The notes beneath the pieces were generated by a model. It ran no database searches. It saw only the letters and a list, made by a program, of their open reading frames with translations, and was not told where the DNA came from. Of a stretch of 64,000 nt of DNA, positions 1-8,111 are shown piece after piece. Both the position numbers and the translations under genes were made by a program. This DNA is from UBA7957 sp965224675. GTDB lineage: Bacteria; Pseudomonadota; Gammaproteobacteria; Granulosicoccales; Granulosicoccaceae. The stretch covers positions 1,116,001 to 1,180,000 of the forward strand of contig CBDDAA010000004.1 of assembly GCA_965224675.1 (NCBI GenBank), given 5' to 3'. Position 1 is the stretch's first letter; every line of letters begins with the position of its first letter.

Positions 1-2
1 GT

Positions 3-848
3 ACTGGATTTATGCTCAATATGACACCTTTGGATGTTGCTGAGCCGTTCCAAAATGCGATGACGGCGATCCCCGCTGCTTGGATTTTCACATCCGCCAC
101 CCTTGCTGTAGGTGGGGATTTCAGCCATTTCAAAGCAGGGCTGGGCATAAAATCGAGCGAGGAAATTCTACTCGATAGTCCGTTTAACTACCGTGATAAC
201 GCGATGTTGTATTTGCCCACTGGATTACCTGATCCATCCTCATCCAATTACACTGATTCAGTTATGGAAAAGATGCTTCCTGTGTTACGCGCCAGCCGTG
301 GTCGTGCATTTGTGCTGTTTACAAGCTACCGGGCGATGAATGCAGCACAACGGTTTCTTGAGCAATTCGATGAATTCGCTTTGCTGGTGCAGCAACAAAT
401 GCCTAAGCGAGAGTTAGTAGAGGCATTTCAATCTGTTGACAATGCGGTTCTGTTGGGTACGACCAGTTTCTGGGAAGGTGTTGATGTCAGAGGCGCAGCA
501 TTGTCTTGCGTTATTATTGAAAAACTACCCTTTGCATCCCCCGCTGACCCGGTGATGCGGGCACGCATCCAGTATACAAAAGAACAGGGGGATAATCCGT
601 TTTTTGAATATCAATTGCCGCAGGCGGCTATTGCTTTAAAACAAGGGACCGGCCGCTTGATTAGAGATGTCGGCGATACAGGCGTGCTTGTATTGTGTGA
701 CCCAAGGATCCAATCACGACCGTATGGGCAGATGTTTATTAACACCTTGCCGCCTATGCCCATCACGCGAGAAATTGAAGAAGTACAATGCTTTTTTGAA
801 GAACGTATGGAAATGGCAGAAGAACTCAATAAGTCGGCGAATCCCTAA
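3..848 (+). CDS. yoaA: ATP-dependent helicase YoaA (DinG family), C-terminal part
   Basis: The frame is open from the left edge of the window, so only the C-terminal ~280 residues of a DinG/YoaA-type superfamily 2 helicase are present. These helicases unwind DNA 5'-3' and are linked to repair; their Fe-S domain and Walker A lie in the N-terminal half, outside the window. Visible C-terminal helicase motifs are the SATL box near the start, TTSFWEGVDVRG (motif V) and QGTGRLIRD (motif VI, with the arginine finger). The stop codon overlaps the start of tsaB (TAATG). The same order, yoaA then tsaB, is found in E. coli, which favours YoaA over DinG. The first in-frame ATG is internal to the family domain and is not a real start. 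Confidence 0.9.
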   Translation, partial: TGFMLNMTPLDVAEPFQNAMTAIPAAWIFTSATLAVGGDFSHFKAGLGIKSSEEILLDSPFNYRDNAMLYLPTGLPDPSSSNYTDSVMEKMLPVLRASRGRAFVLFTSYRAMNAAQRFLEQFDEFALLVQQQMPKRELVEAFQSVDNAVLLGTTSFWEGVDVRGAALSCVIIEKLPFASPADPVMRARIQYTKEQGDNPFFEYQLPQAAIALKQGTGRLIRDVGDTGVLVLCDPRIQSRPYGQMFINTLPPMPITREIEEVQCFFEERMEMAEELNKSANP

Positions 849-1543
849 TGAAACTACTTGCCCTGGAAACAGCAACCGAGGCATGCTCAGTGGCGCTGTG
901 GGTGGATGGGGAGATTTTCAGTCAAGACGAATGGACTCCACAACAACATACAAAGCATCTTTTTCCAATGCTGGAAAGCTTGATACAGAAAGCAAAAATA
1001 AAAAAAAATGAGATTGATTGCGTAGCCTATGGTCATGGTCCGGGCAGTTTTACTGGGGTGAGAATAGCGGCTTCAATGGCTCAGGGCATTGCGCTTGGCT
1101 GTCAAATCCCTGTTGTGGGAATTTCTACATTACAGGCTATTGCACATCGAGTATGGCGAGAGACAGGGCAAAATAAAATTTTAGTCGCAATTGATGCGCG
1201 CATGCAGGAAGTCTACTGGGGGTGTTATAAAGTAACATCCTCTGGCAAACCCAATTGTGTTGTGGAAGACCGTGTTTCAACCCCCGATACAGTGACAGTA
1301 CCGGATGGAAGCGATTGGGTTGGGGCCGGAAATGGATGGCGGGTTTATGCAAACTCTTTATCGGAACGTTGTGAAGGTATTTATCAGCCATCTGTTGTGC
1401 CAGATTACCCGAGTGCACAAGATATCTTACTTTTAGCCAAAGATGAATATCTTTGCGGACATGCGGTCAGTCCCGAATTCGCTATGCCAGTTTATCTTCG
1501 GGATAAAGTTGCATTGACGGAGAAAGAACGTAACATTCGTTAG
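848..1543 (+). CDS. tsaB: tRNA threonylcarbamoyladenosine biosynthesis protein TsaB
   Basis: 231 residues, normal for TsaB (YeaZ). TsaB is a non-catalytic ASKHA-fold partner of TsaD; with TsaE they transfer threonylcarbamoyl to A37 of ANN-decoding tRNAs (t6A) in the cytoplasm. The sequence opens with the family signature MKLLALETATEACSVAL and carries GHGPGSFTGVRIA near residue 60, the strongest family motif. The ATG overlaps the stop of the upstream helicase gene by one base, so translation is probably coupled. A 96-bp gap follows before the DUF2889 gene. Confidence 0.95.
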   Translation: MKLLALETATEACSVALWVDGEIFSQDEWTPQQHTKHLFPMLESLIQKAKIKKNEIDCVAYGHGPGSFTGVRIAASMAQGIALGCQIPVVGISTLQAIAHRVWRETGQNKILVAIDARMQEVYWGCYKVTSSGKPNCVVEDRVSTPDTVTVPDGSDWVGAGNGWRVYANSLSERCEGIYQPSVVPDYPSAQDILLLAKDEYLCGHAVSPEFAMPVYLRDKVALTEKERNIR

Positions 1544-1639
1544 TTCGTGCTGTTAATCCCATTAAAAGCAGTTTCTAATGTTGTATTCGTCCTTCTGGAT
1601 TTACTTAAATAATTCACATTTTAATTATCGAGTTTTTAG

Positions 1640-2191
1640 ATGAGCCTTTCCCAACCTGCGGAACGAGAATTGCTGCACACACGCAAAATTACCTGTGTTG
1701 GCTATAAACGGTCAGATGGACTGTATGATATTGAAGGGCATCTGATTGATAATAAAACATATGATTTTGACAATAAGGACAGGGGAGGGAAGATTCGCGC
1801 TGGTGAAGCATTACACGCTATGCATGTTCGCATTACCTTGGATCTGGAATTGGTGATTCAACAGGCGGAAGCCGTAACCGAATGGGGACCGTTTAATCAC
1901 TGCAAGCAAGGTGCAGCCAGTTTTAAACAACTGAAAGGGTTGAGAATTGGGCCAGATTGGCGCCTACGAGTAAATCAACTATTGAGTGGCGTCTCAGGTT
2001 GTACTCACATTACTGAACTGCTTAGACAGATAGCGACCACTGCCTTGCAGACCATGGGGGCGGAATTAAGTAAAAAAAATCCAGGCAAAGATGATGCACA
2101 ACCACACTTACTCAATAGCTGTTATGCGCTGGCTGAGAACAGTCCGGTGGTTAAACGGGAGTGGCCCAAGTGGTATCGGGATGAAACGTAG
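1640..2191 (+). CDS. DUF2889 family protein, function unknown
   Basis: 183 residues matching the DUF2889 pattern: an N-terminal segment with YDIEGHLIDNKTYDF (near residues 29-43), then HAMHVRITLD, and a C-terminal conserved GCTHITELL motif near residues 120-128 with a cysteine-histidine pair. It has no signal peptide or membrane segment, so it should be cytosolic. The family has no established biochemical role that I know of. It may have its own promoter, because the 96 bp upstream is AT-rich; the gene on its 3' side is on the opposite strand. Family membership is fairly certain, function is not. Confidence 0.8.
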   Translation: MSLSQPAERELLHTRKITCVGYKRSDGLYDIEGHLIDNKTYDFDNKDRGGKIRAGEALHAMHVRITLDLELVIQQAEAVTEWGPFNHCKQGAASFKQLKGLRIGPDWRLRVNQLLSGVSGCTHITELLRQIATTALQTMGAELSKKNPGKDDAQPHLLNSCYALAENSPVVKREWPKWYRDET

Positions 2192-2247
2192 TGAGTGGAT
2201 TTAATAACTAAAAGCCAGGGGCCGTTCTCAATTAATTTTATCCGCCC

Positions 2248-2819
2248 CTAAGAATAGCGCCATATCTTCCAGTACCATAGATGACCAGTTTTCTCTCTAA
2301 GCCAAATTAGCCAGGAGGGCATGGTTGCGCCTACGCCTGCCCGGGAGATGCTATCGTGAGTTTCAACCAGGATGTTTAATCGGTTTCATGAGCGTAGCTG
2401 GCATCAATTAAAGAGTACATGTTTGCCATTATCAAGGTCTTTATGAAAGCCGTAAACTGGTGGTTAGGTGTTTGAATGCCATGAAGACCACCCATCCAGG
2501 TAAAAAATCCCAATGTGCTTACAGAAAGAAACAAGAAGGGAAACCAACCGGCAGCTGTATTTGTCCAACCCGCTAAAAACGCAAGTAGTAAAATACCCAA
2601 CGAAAACAGCAATCCCAGTAATGCACTCACAATTGTTGAATGCACAACATCACGTTTCATAAATGAAGTGACAGGATTCAGGTGTTGATGTTGCTCAATG
2701 TGAGAATAATTTTTAGAGAGTAAATGGGTTTGTGAAGCAGCTATTCCAGCCTTTTCAATTGCTTGCTCAAATGCTTCCAATTCATCAAGGCTATCGCCAA
2801 CGAAAAAATGTCTTGCTCT
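2248..2819 (-). pseudogene. Decayed small membrane protein gene (family often annotated 'NAD/FAD-utilizing enzyme' or 'magnesium transporter')
   Basis: Reading right to left, the frame begins with RARHFFVGDSLDELEAFEQA, which matches the expected N-terminus of this ~170-residue Pseudomonas-type family, but no ATG or GTG precedes it. The first possible start is a TTG at 2780. Two membrane segments follow (around STIVSALLGLLFSLGILLLA and GWFPFLFLSVSTLGFFTW), then the conserved GLHGIQTPNHQF. The frame stops at 2376 after SYAHETD. In another frame the expected C-terminus continues immediately (ILVETHDSIS, then GVGATMPSWLIW) and ends at a TAG at 2248-2250. A start loss plus a single frameshift explains this. 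A sequencing error near 2374-2380 is the main alternative. Confidence 0.6.
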
Positions 2820-3052
2820 ATCCGTGGGGAACTCCTCTGGTTTGCTGACTGGAGAGCGTTACATTACCTGTTTTTTTCGACTATTGTGGATATTATTAGT
2901 TCATACAAATTAACTATATACTTCGGGTTGCAGATTCTGATACTTTCTTCGTACGTAATCTAATTTCGATTCGTATCCAGCTTTTATAGCATTATGAAGT
3001 TAAAATTCATAAGTGCATAAAAATACTAAAAATAGAGGCAGAGATCACATCC

Positions 3053-4759
3053 ATGTTTCCGTTAGCTATATTGAAACAGATTCAATCTGTACTTCGTATT
3101 ATCCCATTTTTCTTTCTTTTTATCGTGCTGACAAATTGTGGCGGTGGTGGTGGTTCAAGCAAGGATACAGGTGATAGCGGTGACGGAGGCACAGGTGATG
3201 GTGGTGATGGTGGTGACAATTCAGGAGGTGGCGGCAATACCGGACAAGATCCCTTATTCGCTGACCAATGGCATCTTAAAAATACAGGTCAAAAAGGCGG
3301 GACAGTCGGCGAAGATATTAACGTAGAAAAAGTTTGGGGGAGTTATACAGGTTCTGGAGTCCGGGTGGCTGTAATCGATTCAGATTTACAGATCACTCAC
3401 GAGGATTTACAAAGTAATATGGAAGCCGGACAGAGTCACAATTATCTGGATGGTTCTTCAGACCCTACCGGGCCTACTGACGGTTTGTCTGGATTGGGAC
3501 ACGGCACCTCGGTTGCAGGTATCATTGGTGCTGTGGGTTTTAATGAGATTGGTGTTCGTGGGGTTGCGCCTAACGTGAGTCTGGTGGGCTATAACCTAAT
3601 CGCAACAGGTGGCTCTCTGGCTGCTAATGAAGCGGACGCCATGGTTAGGGGTAAACCTGTAACAGATGTTTATAGTAATAGCTGGGGAGCGGCAGATTCT
3701 ACCGGATTACTCCAGCCATCGAGTAATAACTGGCAGACAGCAATAAACGATGGCTTGGTTAATGGGCGAAACGCCCTGGGCGCGATTTACACATGGGCAG
3801 CAGGTAATGGCGGATCGCCGCGGTTCAATTTATCTGAGAATCAGGCAGTTGATAATTCGAACTACGATGGACGTGCTAATTACTTCGGTGTAATGGCGGT
3901 AGTGGCGGTAAATGACAAAGGTACACGGTCATCCTATTCAGAACGTGGTGCAAACGTATTGATTAGTGCGCCAGGTGGTGAGTTTTGTGACACCCACACA
4001 ATCACCACCGTGGACCGTACAGGCAGTGATGGATTTAACACAGGCACTGATGCCGCCGATTATGCGGATGGCAATTATACCCAATGCTTCAATGGTACGT
4101 CTTCAGCAACGCCGGTAGTATCAGGTGTAATCGCGTTGATGCTGCAAGCCAATCCTAATTTAACCTGGCGGGATGTACGTATTATTCTGGCGCGTACTGC
4201 ACGCAAGAATGACCCTTCGGATGTGGATTGGTTGCTTAACAGTGCGAATCTGCCGATTAATCATCAATACGGTTTTGGAGTGATTGATGCAGAGGCTGCG
4301 GTTAATGCGGCATCCGGGTGGACAAACGTCAGCCAGCAATTTGTGGGTTCGGTATCGAGTGAACCTAATATTGCCATAATCGATGGTCCGGGCGACTCAC
4401 AATTCGGCCAACCGATAACCGATACGATTAACATTTCGACATCAGAATCGATAAAAACCATTGAATTTATTGCAATTGATGTGACCAGTGACCACACTTT
4501 TATAGGTGATCTGGAAATATCCCTGACAAGCCCTGGCGGTACAGTCAGTCGATTGACTGATCAGCACCTGTGCTTTAATTTGGATAGTCCACCGCAACAA
4601 ATTAATTGTGAAGCCAGTTTAAGCAGCGGATTTCGCTTTGGCAGTGTACGCCATCTTGATGAGAGTGTTCTGGGAGAATGGAAGCTTTCTATCCGTGATG
4701 GGTTTAATCAGGATACAGGTACATTGCAATCGTGGCGGCTGACGTTTTACGGTAGATAG
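3053..4759 (+). CDS. Kexin-like subtilase (S8) lipoprotein with C-terminal P-domain
   Basis: 568 residues. The N-terminus is a lipoprotein signal (hydrophobic stretch then LTNC, Cys29), followed by a Gly/Asp/Ser-rich linker to about residue 65. The catalytic domain starts directly with DQWHLKNTGQ. The triad is visible as Asp109 (VAVIDSD), His150 (GHGTSVAG) and Ser350 (NGTSSATP); the oxyanion-hole Asn is about 252 (AAGNGG). From ~435 to the end is a proprotein-convertase P-domain (FIGDLEISLTSPGGT). There is no room for the usual ~100-residue intramolecular propeptide. The next gene, 33 bp downstream, encodes a lipoprotein with two propeptide-like modules. Aeromonas serine protease with its ORF2 chaperone is the nearest known precedent. 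It should be anchored in the cell envelope and act on proteins there or outside. Confidence 0.9.
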   Translation: MFPLAILKQIQSVLRIIPFFFLFIVLTNCGGGGGSSKDTGDSGDGGTGDGGDGGDNSGGGGNTGQDPLFADQWHLKNTGQKGGTVGEDINVEKVWGSYTGSGVRVAVIDSDLQITHEDLQSNMEAGQSHNYLDGSSDPTGPTDGLSGLGHGTSVAGIIGAVGFNEIGVRGVAPNVSLVGYNLIATGGSLAANEADAMVRGKPVTDVYSNSWGAADSTGLLQPSSNNWQTAINDGLVNGRNALGAIYTWAAGNGGSPRFNLSENQAVDNSNYDGRANYFGVMAVVAVNDKGTRSSYSERGANVLISAPGGEFCDTHTITTVDRTGSDGFNTGTDAADYADGNYTQCFNGTSSATPVVSGVIALMLQANPNLTWRDVRIILARTARKNDPSDVDWLLNSANLPINHQYGFGVIDAEAAVNAASGWTNVSQQFVGSVSSEPNIAIIDGPGDSQFGQPITDTINISTSESIKTIEFIAIDVTSDHTFIGDLEISLTSPGGTVSRLTDQHLCFNLDSPPQQINCEASLSSGFRFGSVRHLDESVLGEWKLSIRDGFNQDTGTLQSWRLTFYGR

Positions 4760-4792
4760 CCTACACTCAACAAAGAATATCTGAGGATACTA

Positions 4793-5428
4793 ATGAAGAC
4801 AACTGCTACAACTTTAACTTTAATACTTACACTCATCGTCTTAATCGGGTGTTCTCATGAACGATCTAACGGCACGGGTAGCATGATTGAGAAAAAAGTG
4901 ACAACATCAAAAAAGACGCAAGAAGTAGAAGAGTTTGTGTGGTATGACGGATCAACACAAAGAAAAATACGTACTCAACCGAATTTGCTTGTGGAGTTTA
5001 AGGAACCCGGTGATAAGCAAAGTCAGGTGAAAGATCTATACCCTGAAGCGGTGGATGTTTCACCTGAAAGTACGGGTGTTAAAATTTGGCAACTTGATGC
5101 ATCGACTGTGGCAGATGCAACGACCCGCATCAAAAATGATGCACCTGGCAGTATGGTTTCACCGTTATTCCAGGCATCCGGACAACGGCGCGCCCTTCCT
5201 GGCAATATCGTTGTTCACTTTAATCCCAATTGGAATGAGGCTCAGATTAAAGAGTGGATCACTAAGCAGGGTCTTGAGATAGATAGCAAAGCATCATTCG
5301 GGACCAATATCTATGTAATCAGTTCAGAACCCGGACTCGAATCACTGCAAGTTGCAAACAGGCTCTATGAGACCGGGGAAGTGGCCGCTGCGTCACCAAA
5401 TTGGTGGGTTGAAGTCAAGCATCGTTGA
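4793..5428 (+). CDS. Lipoprotein with two subtilase-propeptide-like modules; probable chaperone/inhibitor of the upstream protease
   Basis: 211 residues with a lipobox LIGC (Cys20). After a charged linker there are two related modules: one from LLVEFKEPGD to SMVSPLF (about residues 64-125) and one from NIVVHFNPNW to AAASPNWW (about 137-206). The second has the beta-alpha-beta pattern and the final (A)xPNxx of S8 propeptides, in which the propeptide C-terminus blocks the active-site cleft. It lies 33 bp behind the subtilase gene in the same direction, and that subtilase has no propeptide of its own. The inferred role is folding chaperone, inhibitor, or both, in trans. No peptidase motif is visible in this protein. 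The pairing is inference; the module resemblance is seen by eye only. Confidence 0.65.
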   Translation: MKTTATTLTLILTLIVLIGCSHERSNGTGSMIEKKVTTSKKTQEVEEFVWYDGSTQRKIRTQPNLLVEFKEPGDKQSQVKDLYPEAVDVSPESTGVKIWQLDASTVADATTRIKNDAPGSMVSPLFQASGQRRALPGNIVVHFNPNWNEAQIKEWITKQGLEIDSKASFGTNIYVISSEPGLESLQVANRLYETGEVAAASPNWWVEVKHR

Positions 5429-5487
5429 TTGAGTTGGGCTGAACCCCTATTGAACTCATGGCGTTTTCAGGCAAATATCAATATTTT

Positions 5488-5838
5488 TTAAGATTGGATA
5501 AAAATCTGCTGATATTGCTCAAGGCTAAATCCGACCAGTGCTGATTCTGCGTTAACAAGCACTGGGCGTTTTATCATTGCTGGTTGCGCTAACATAAGTG
5601 TTAGCGCTTTATTACGATCAACAGAACTTTTTGTATTGTCATCCAGCTTGCGCCAGGTAGTTCCACGTTTATTGAGCAATGTTTGCCAACCGACCTTTTT
5701 CTCTAATAATTCCAGTAACGGTTTTTCCAGTCCATTTTTACGGTAATCGTGGAACTGATAACTAATATTGTTTTCATCCAGCCAGCGCATCGCTTTTTTC
5801 ATCGTATCGCAATTTTTGATCCCGTAAATAATGGTCAT
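5488..5838 (-). CDS. yffB: ArsC/Spx-family thioredoxin-fold protein YffB
   Basis: 116 residues, typical of the ArsC-like YffB group. The N-terminus MTIIYGIKNCDTMKKAMRWL carries the single N-C-D-T cysteine site at Cys10, and the C-terminal half has the conserved MIKRPVL (Arg/Pro) motif. These proteins have a thioredoxin fold and may act on glutathione-linked substrates, but the physiological substrate is unknown and arsenate reduction should not be assumed. It sits 14 bp behind dapD on the same strand; yffB next to dap genes is a common gammaproteobacterial arrangement, so it is probably co-transcribed with dapC-dapD. Confidence 0.88.
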   Translation of the reverse strand: MTIIYGIKNCDTMKKAMRWLDENNISYQFHDYRKNGLEKPLLELLEKKVGWQTLLNKRGTTWRKLDDNTKSSVDRNKALTLMLAQPAMIKRPVLVNAESALVGFSLEQYQQIFIQS

Positions 5839-5852
5839 ATTGTTTCCGTTGC

Positions 5853-6683
5853 TTAATCTACAATACGCAGTAGTTCGTTGATGCCGACTTTACTGCGGGT
5901 TTTTTCGTCAACCCGTTTCACAATAACTGCGCAGTACAAGCTGTATTTGCCATCTTCAGAGGGTAAATTACCTGAGACAACCACAGATCCTGCAGGCACA
6001 CGTCCATAACTGACTTCATCTTTTTCACGATCATAAATACGCGTGCTTTGACCGATGTAAACACCCATTGAAATAACCGCGCCTTCTTCAACAATCACGC
6101 CCTCAACAACTTCAGAACGGGCGCCGATGAAGCAATTATCCTCAATTATTGTTGGTCCAGCCTGTAGCGGTTCAAGTACACCGCCAATACCGACACCGCC
6201 AGATAGGTGTACATTTTTTCCAATTTGAGCACAAGAGCCAACGGTTGCCCATGTATCTACCATTGTTCCGCTATCCACATAGGCGCCAATGTTGACATAT
6301 GAGGGCATTAATACAGCGTTTGCTGCGATGTAACTGCCACGTCTGGCAACGGCAGGGGGAACTACTCGAACGCCAGAGGCGGCGAATTCCTCGGCCGTAT
6401 AATCGGCGAACTTGCTCGGTACTTTGTCATAGAACTGAGTGAAACCGCCTGCTTGCATAGGTGCGTTCTCATTTAAGCGAAAGGAAAGTAAGACGGCCTT
6501 TTTCAGCCACTGATTAACCACCCAATCACCTGTTCCACGTTGTTCGGCGACACGTGCTTTGCCTTTGTCGAGCATTTCTATGGCAGCATTTACTGCATTG
6601 CGAACTGGCTCGGTGGCATTGGCAGGTGATAATTGTGCTCTTGTCTCAAACGCCTGCTCAATAATCTGTTGAAGTTCACTCAT
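5853..6683 (-). CDS. dapD: 2,3,4,5-tetrahydropyridine-2,6-dicarboxylate N-succinyltransferase
   Basis: 276 residues, the normal DapD length. It catalyses the succinyl-CoA-dependent step of the succinylase branch of diaminopimelate/lysine synthesis in the cytoplasm. The centre of the protein is a left-handed beta-helix of hexapeptide repeats (AVLMPSYVNIGAYVDSGTMV, then GKNVHLSGGVGIGGVLEP), followed by the DapD signature region EDNCFIGARSEVVEG. The start MSELQQIIEQAFETR is canonical. It lies 12 bp after dapC and 14 bp before yffB, so the three probably form one operon. Confidence 0.97.
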   Translation of the reverse strand: MSELQQIIEQAFETRAQLSPANATEPVRNAVNAAIEMLDKGKARVAEQRGTGDWVVNQWLKKAVLLSFRLNENAPMQAGGFTQFYDKVPSKFADYTAEEFAASGVRVVPPAVARRGSYIAANAVLMPSYVNIGAYVDSGTMVDTWATVGSCAQIGKNVHLSGGVGIGGVLEPLQAGPTIIEDNCFIGARSEVVEGVIVEEGAVISMGVYIGQSTRIYDREKDEVSYGRVPAGSVVVSGNLPSEDGKYSLYCAVIVKRVDEKTRSKVGINELLRIVD

Positions 6684-6695
6684 GGAATTTCCTGT

Positions 6696-7892
6696 TTATA
6701 GTATTTCAGTTAGTTGTTTAATTTGCCTGGCCGCGTTAACACAATCCTGTAGTGGTGCGACTAATGCCATGCGTACATGATTCTGGCCTGGGTTAATGCC
6801 GTTCGCCTTACGTGACAGGTAGCTGCCAGGCAGAACCATTAGCGCGTATTGTCGATATAGCTCACGGGTAAAATGTTCATCATCGACAGGTAGTTTCGGC
6901 CAAAGGTAGAAAGATGCATCGGGTTTTTTTACGCTTAGCGTGCCTTGTAGTATGTCAAGTACGCAACTAAATTTCTGCTGATAATACAGCCGGTTGTTTA
7001 TAACATGCTGCTCGTCTTGCCAGGCCATTGCACTGGCGACTTGGATAGATGCTGACATTGCGCAGCCGTGGTAGGTTCTGAATAGCAGATATTGCTGCAG
7101 AATATCTGCGTCACCGGCAACAAATCCTGAGCGCATTCCGGGGAGGTTGGAGCGTTTGGATAGACTATGAAAAACAACGCAACGCTTGAACTGCGTATTG
7201 CCCAACTCGTTGGCCGCTTGCAACAATCCTCCAGGTGGTTTGCTTTCATCAAAATATATCTCTGAATAACATTCATCACAGGCAATAATAAAATTAAATT
7301 GTTCTGCCTTGTTAATTAATTTTTGTAGCTCGATCTGACTGATAATGGCCCCGGTTGGGTTGCCTGGTGAGCAAAGGTAAATCATCTGGCATCTTGCCCA
7401 GGTTTTATCATCGATAGCGTCAAAATTCGGTGCGTAGCCGTTTTGGGCGGTAATATTATAGAATGATGGTGTTAAACCCGCGAGAAAGGTTGCCCCTTCA
7501 TAAATCTGATAAAACGGATTGGGTATAAGGATTAGATCTTTACTGCGATTATTTCTATCAGCTACACATTGTGCGAAGGAAAATAGGGCTTCCCGTGTGC
7601 CATTAACAGGTAATACCTGTTGCTCAAAGTCGATGTAAGGTAGTTTAAATCTTTGCTGTAACCAGCCACAGATGGCTTGGCGCAGTTGCTCGCTGCCCTT
7701 TGTTGTAGGGTAGGAATTAATAAGATATTGTGATGTCTGTAAACACTCCAGTACAAAATCAGGTGCATCGTGTTTGGGTTCACCAATCGAGAGGGCGATA
7801 CTCTCCTTGTTAGCTGGTGGCTCTATATCTGCCTGTAACCGGCGAAGTCGCTCAAACGGATACGGCTGCAATTTGGACAGATCGGGGTTCAT
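6696..7892 (-). CDS. dapC: Succinyldiaminopimelate aminotransferase (DapC)
   Basis: 398 residues from the ATG at 7892; a TTG nine bases upstream could also be used, but MNPDLSKLQPYPFERL is the usual DapC N-terminus. It is a fold-type I PLP aminotransferase that makes N-succinyl-LL-diaminopimelate from the 6-keto precursor, the step after DapD. Visible motifs are the YLCSPGNPTGAI loop, ACDECYSEIYF (PLP ring Asp and Tyr), and the PLP lysine in FHSLSKRSNLPGMRSGF. It heads the dapC-dapD-yffB operon. Its separation by 12 bp from dapD supports a shared transcript. Confidence 0.93.
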   Translation of the reverse strand: MNPDLSKLQPYPFERLRRLQADIEPPANKESIALSIGEPKHDAPDFVLECLQTSQYLINSYPTTKGSEQLRQAICGWLQQRFKLPYIDFEQQVLPVNGTREALFSFAQCVADRNNRSKDLILIPNPFYQIYEGATFLAGLTPSFYNITAQNGYAPNFDAIDDKTWARCQMIYLCSPGNPTGAIISQIELQKLINKAEQFNFIIACDECYSEIYFDESKPPGGLLQAANELGNTQFKRCVVFHSLSKRSNLPGMRSGFVAGDADILQQYLLFRTYHGCAMSASIQVASAMAWQDEQHVINNRLYYQQKFSCVLDILQGTLSVKKPDASFYLWPKLPVDDEHFTRELYRQYALMVLPGSYLSRKANGINPGQNHVRMALVAPLQDCVNAARQIKQLTEIL

Positions 7893-7916
7893 AACGTACA
7901 ACTAATCTTAAAATCC

Positions 7917-7949
7917 TGGGATTATAGAAAAATTCATCCTGTAATCCCA
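7917..7949. promoter_or_regulatory. Inverted repeat between divergent dapC and pgi
   Basis: Perfect 8-bp arms TGGGATTA (7917-7924) and TAATCCCA (7942-7949), separated by 17 nt, just upstream of dapC in the 219-bp divergent dapC/pgi region. It could be an operator or a leader hairpin for dapC. Nothing in the sequence names a regulator. Confidence 0.35.
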
Positions 7950-8111
7950 TTCATTTATTTGTTATTGCTTCCATAAGCCATTTCATACTAGTCTTTGGAT
8001 AGGTTGGCCAAAGCTGAGTAGCTAGTATTCATAAAAATAAATCATTTCGGACAGCTTTATAAAACCTTATTCTCCATCGAAAGCATCTAACAGGGTTACC
8101 CTTGGAAAACT

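Noticed and set aside
2763..2963. 66-codon rightward frame
   Set aside because: Partly antisense to the decayed membrane-protein gene, no recognisable product, no Shine-Dalgarno.
5488..5838. Arsenate reductase
   Set aside because: The single-Cys NCDT site and dap gene context match YffB; no ars genes are present.
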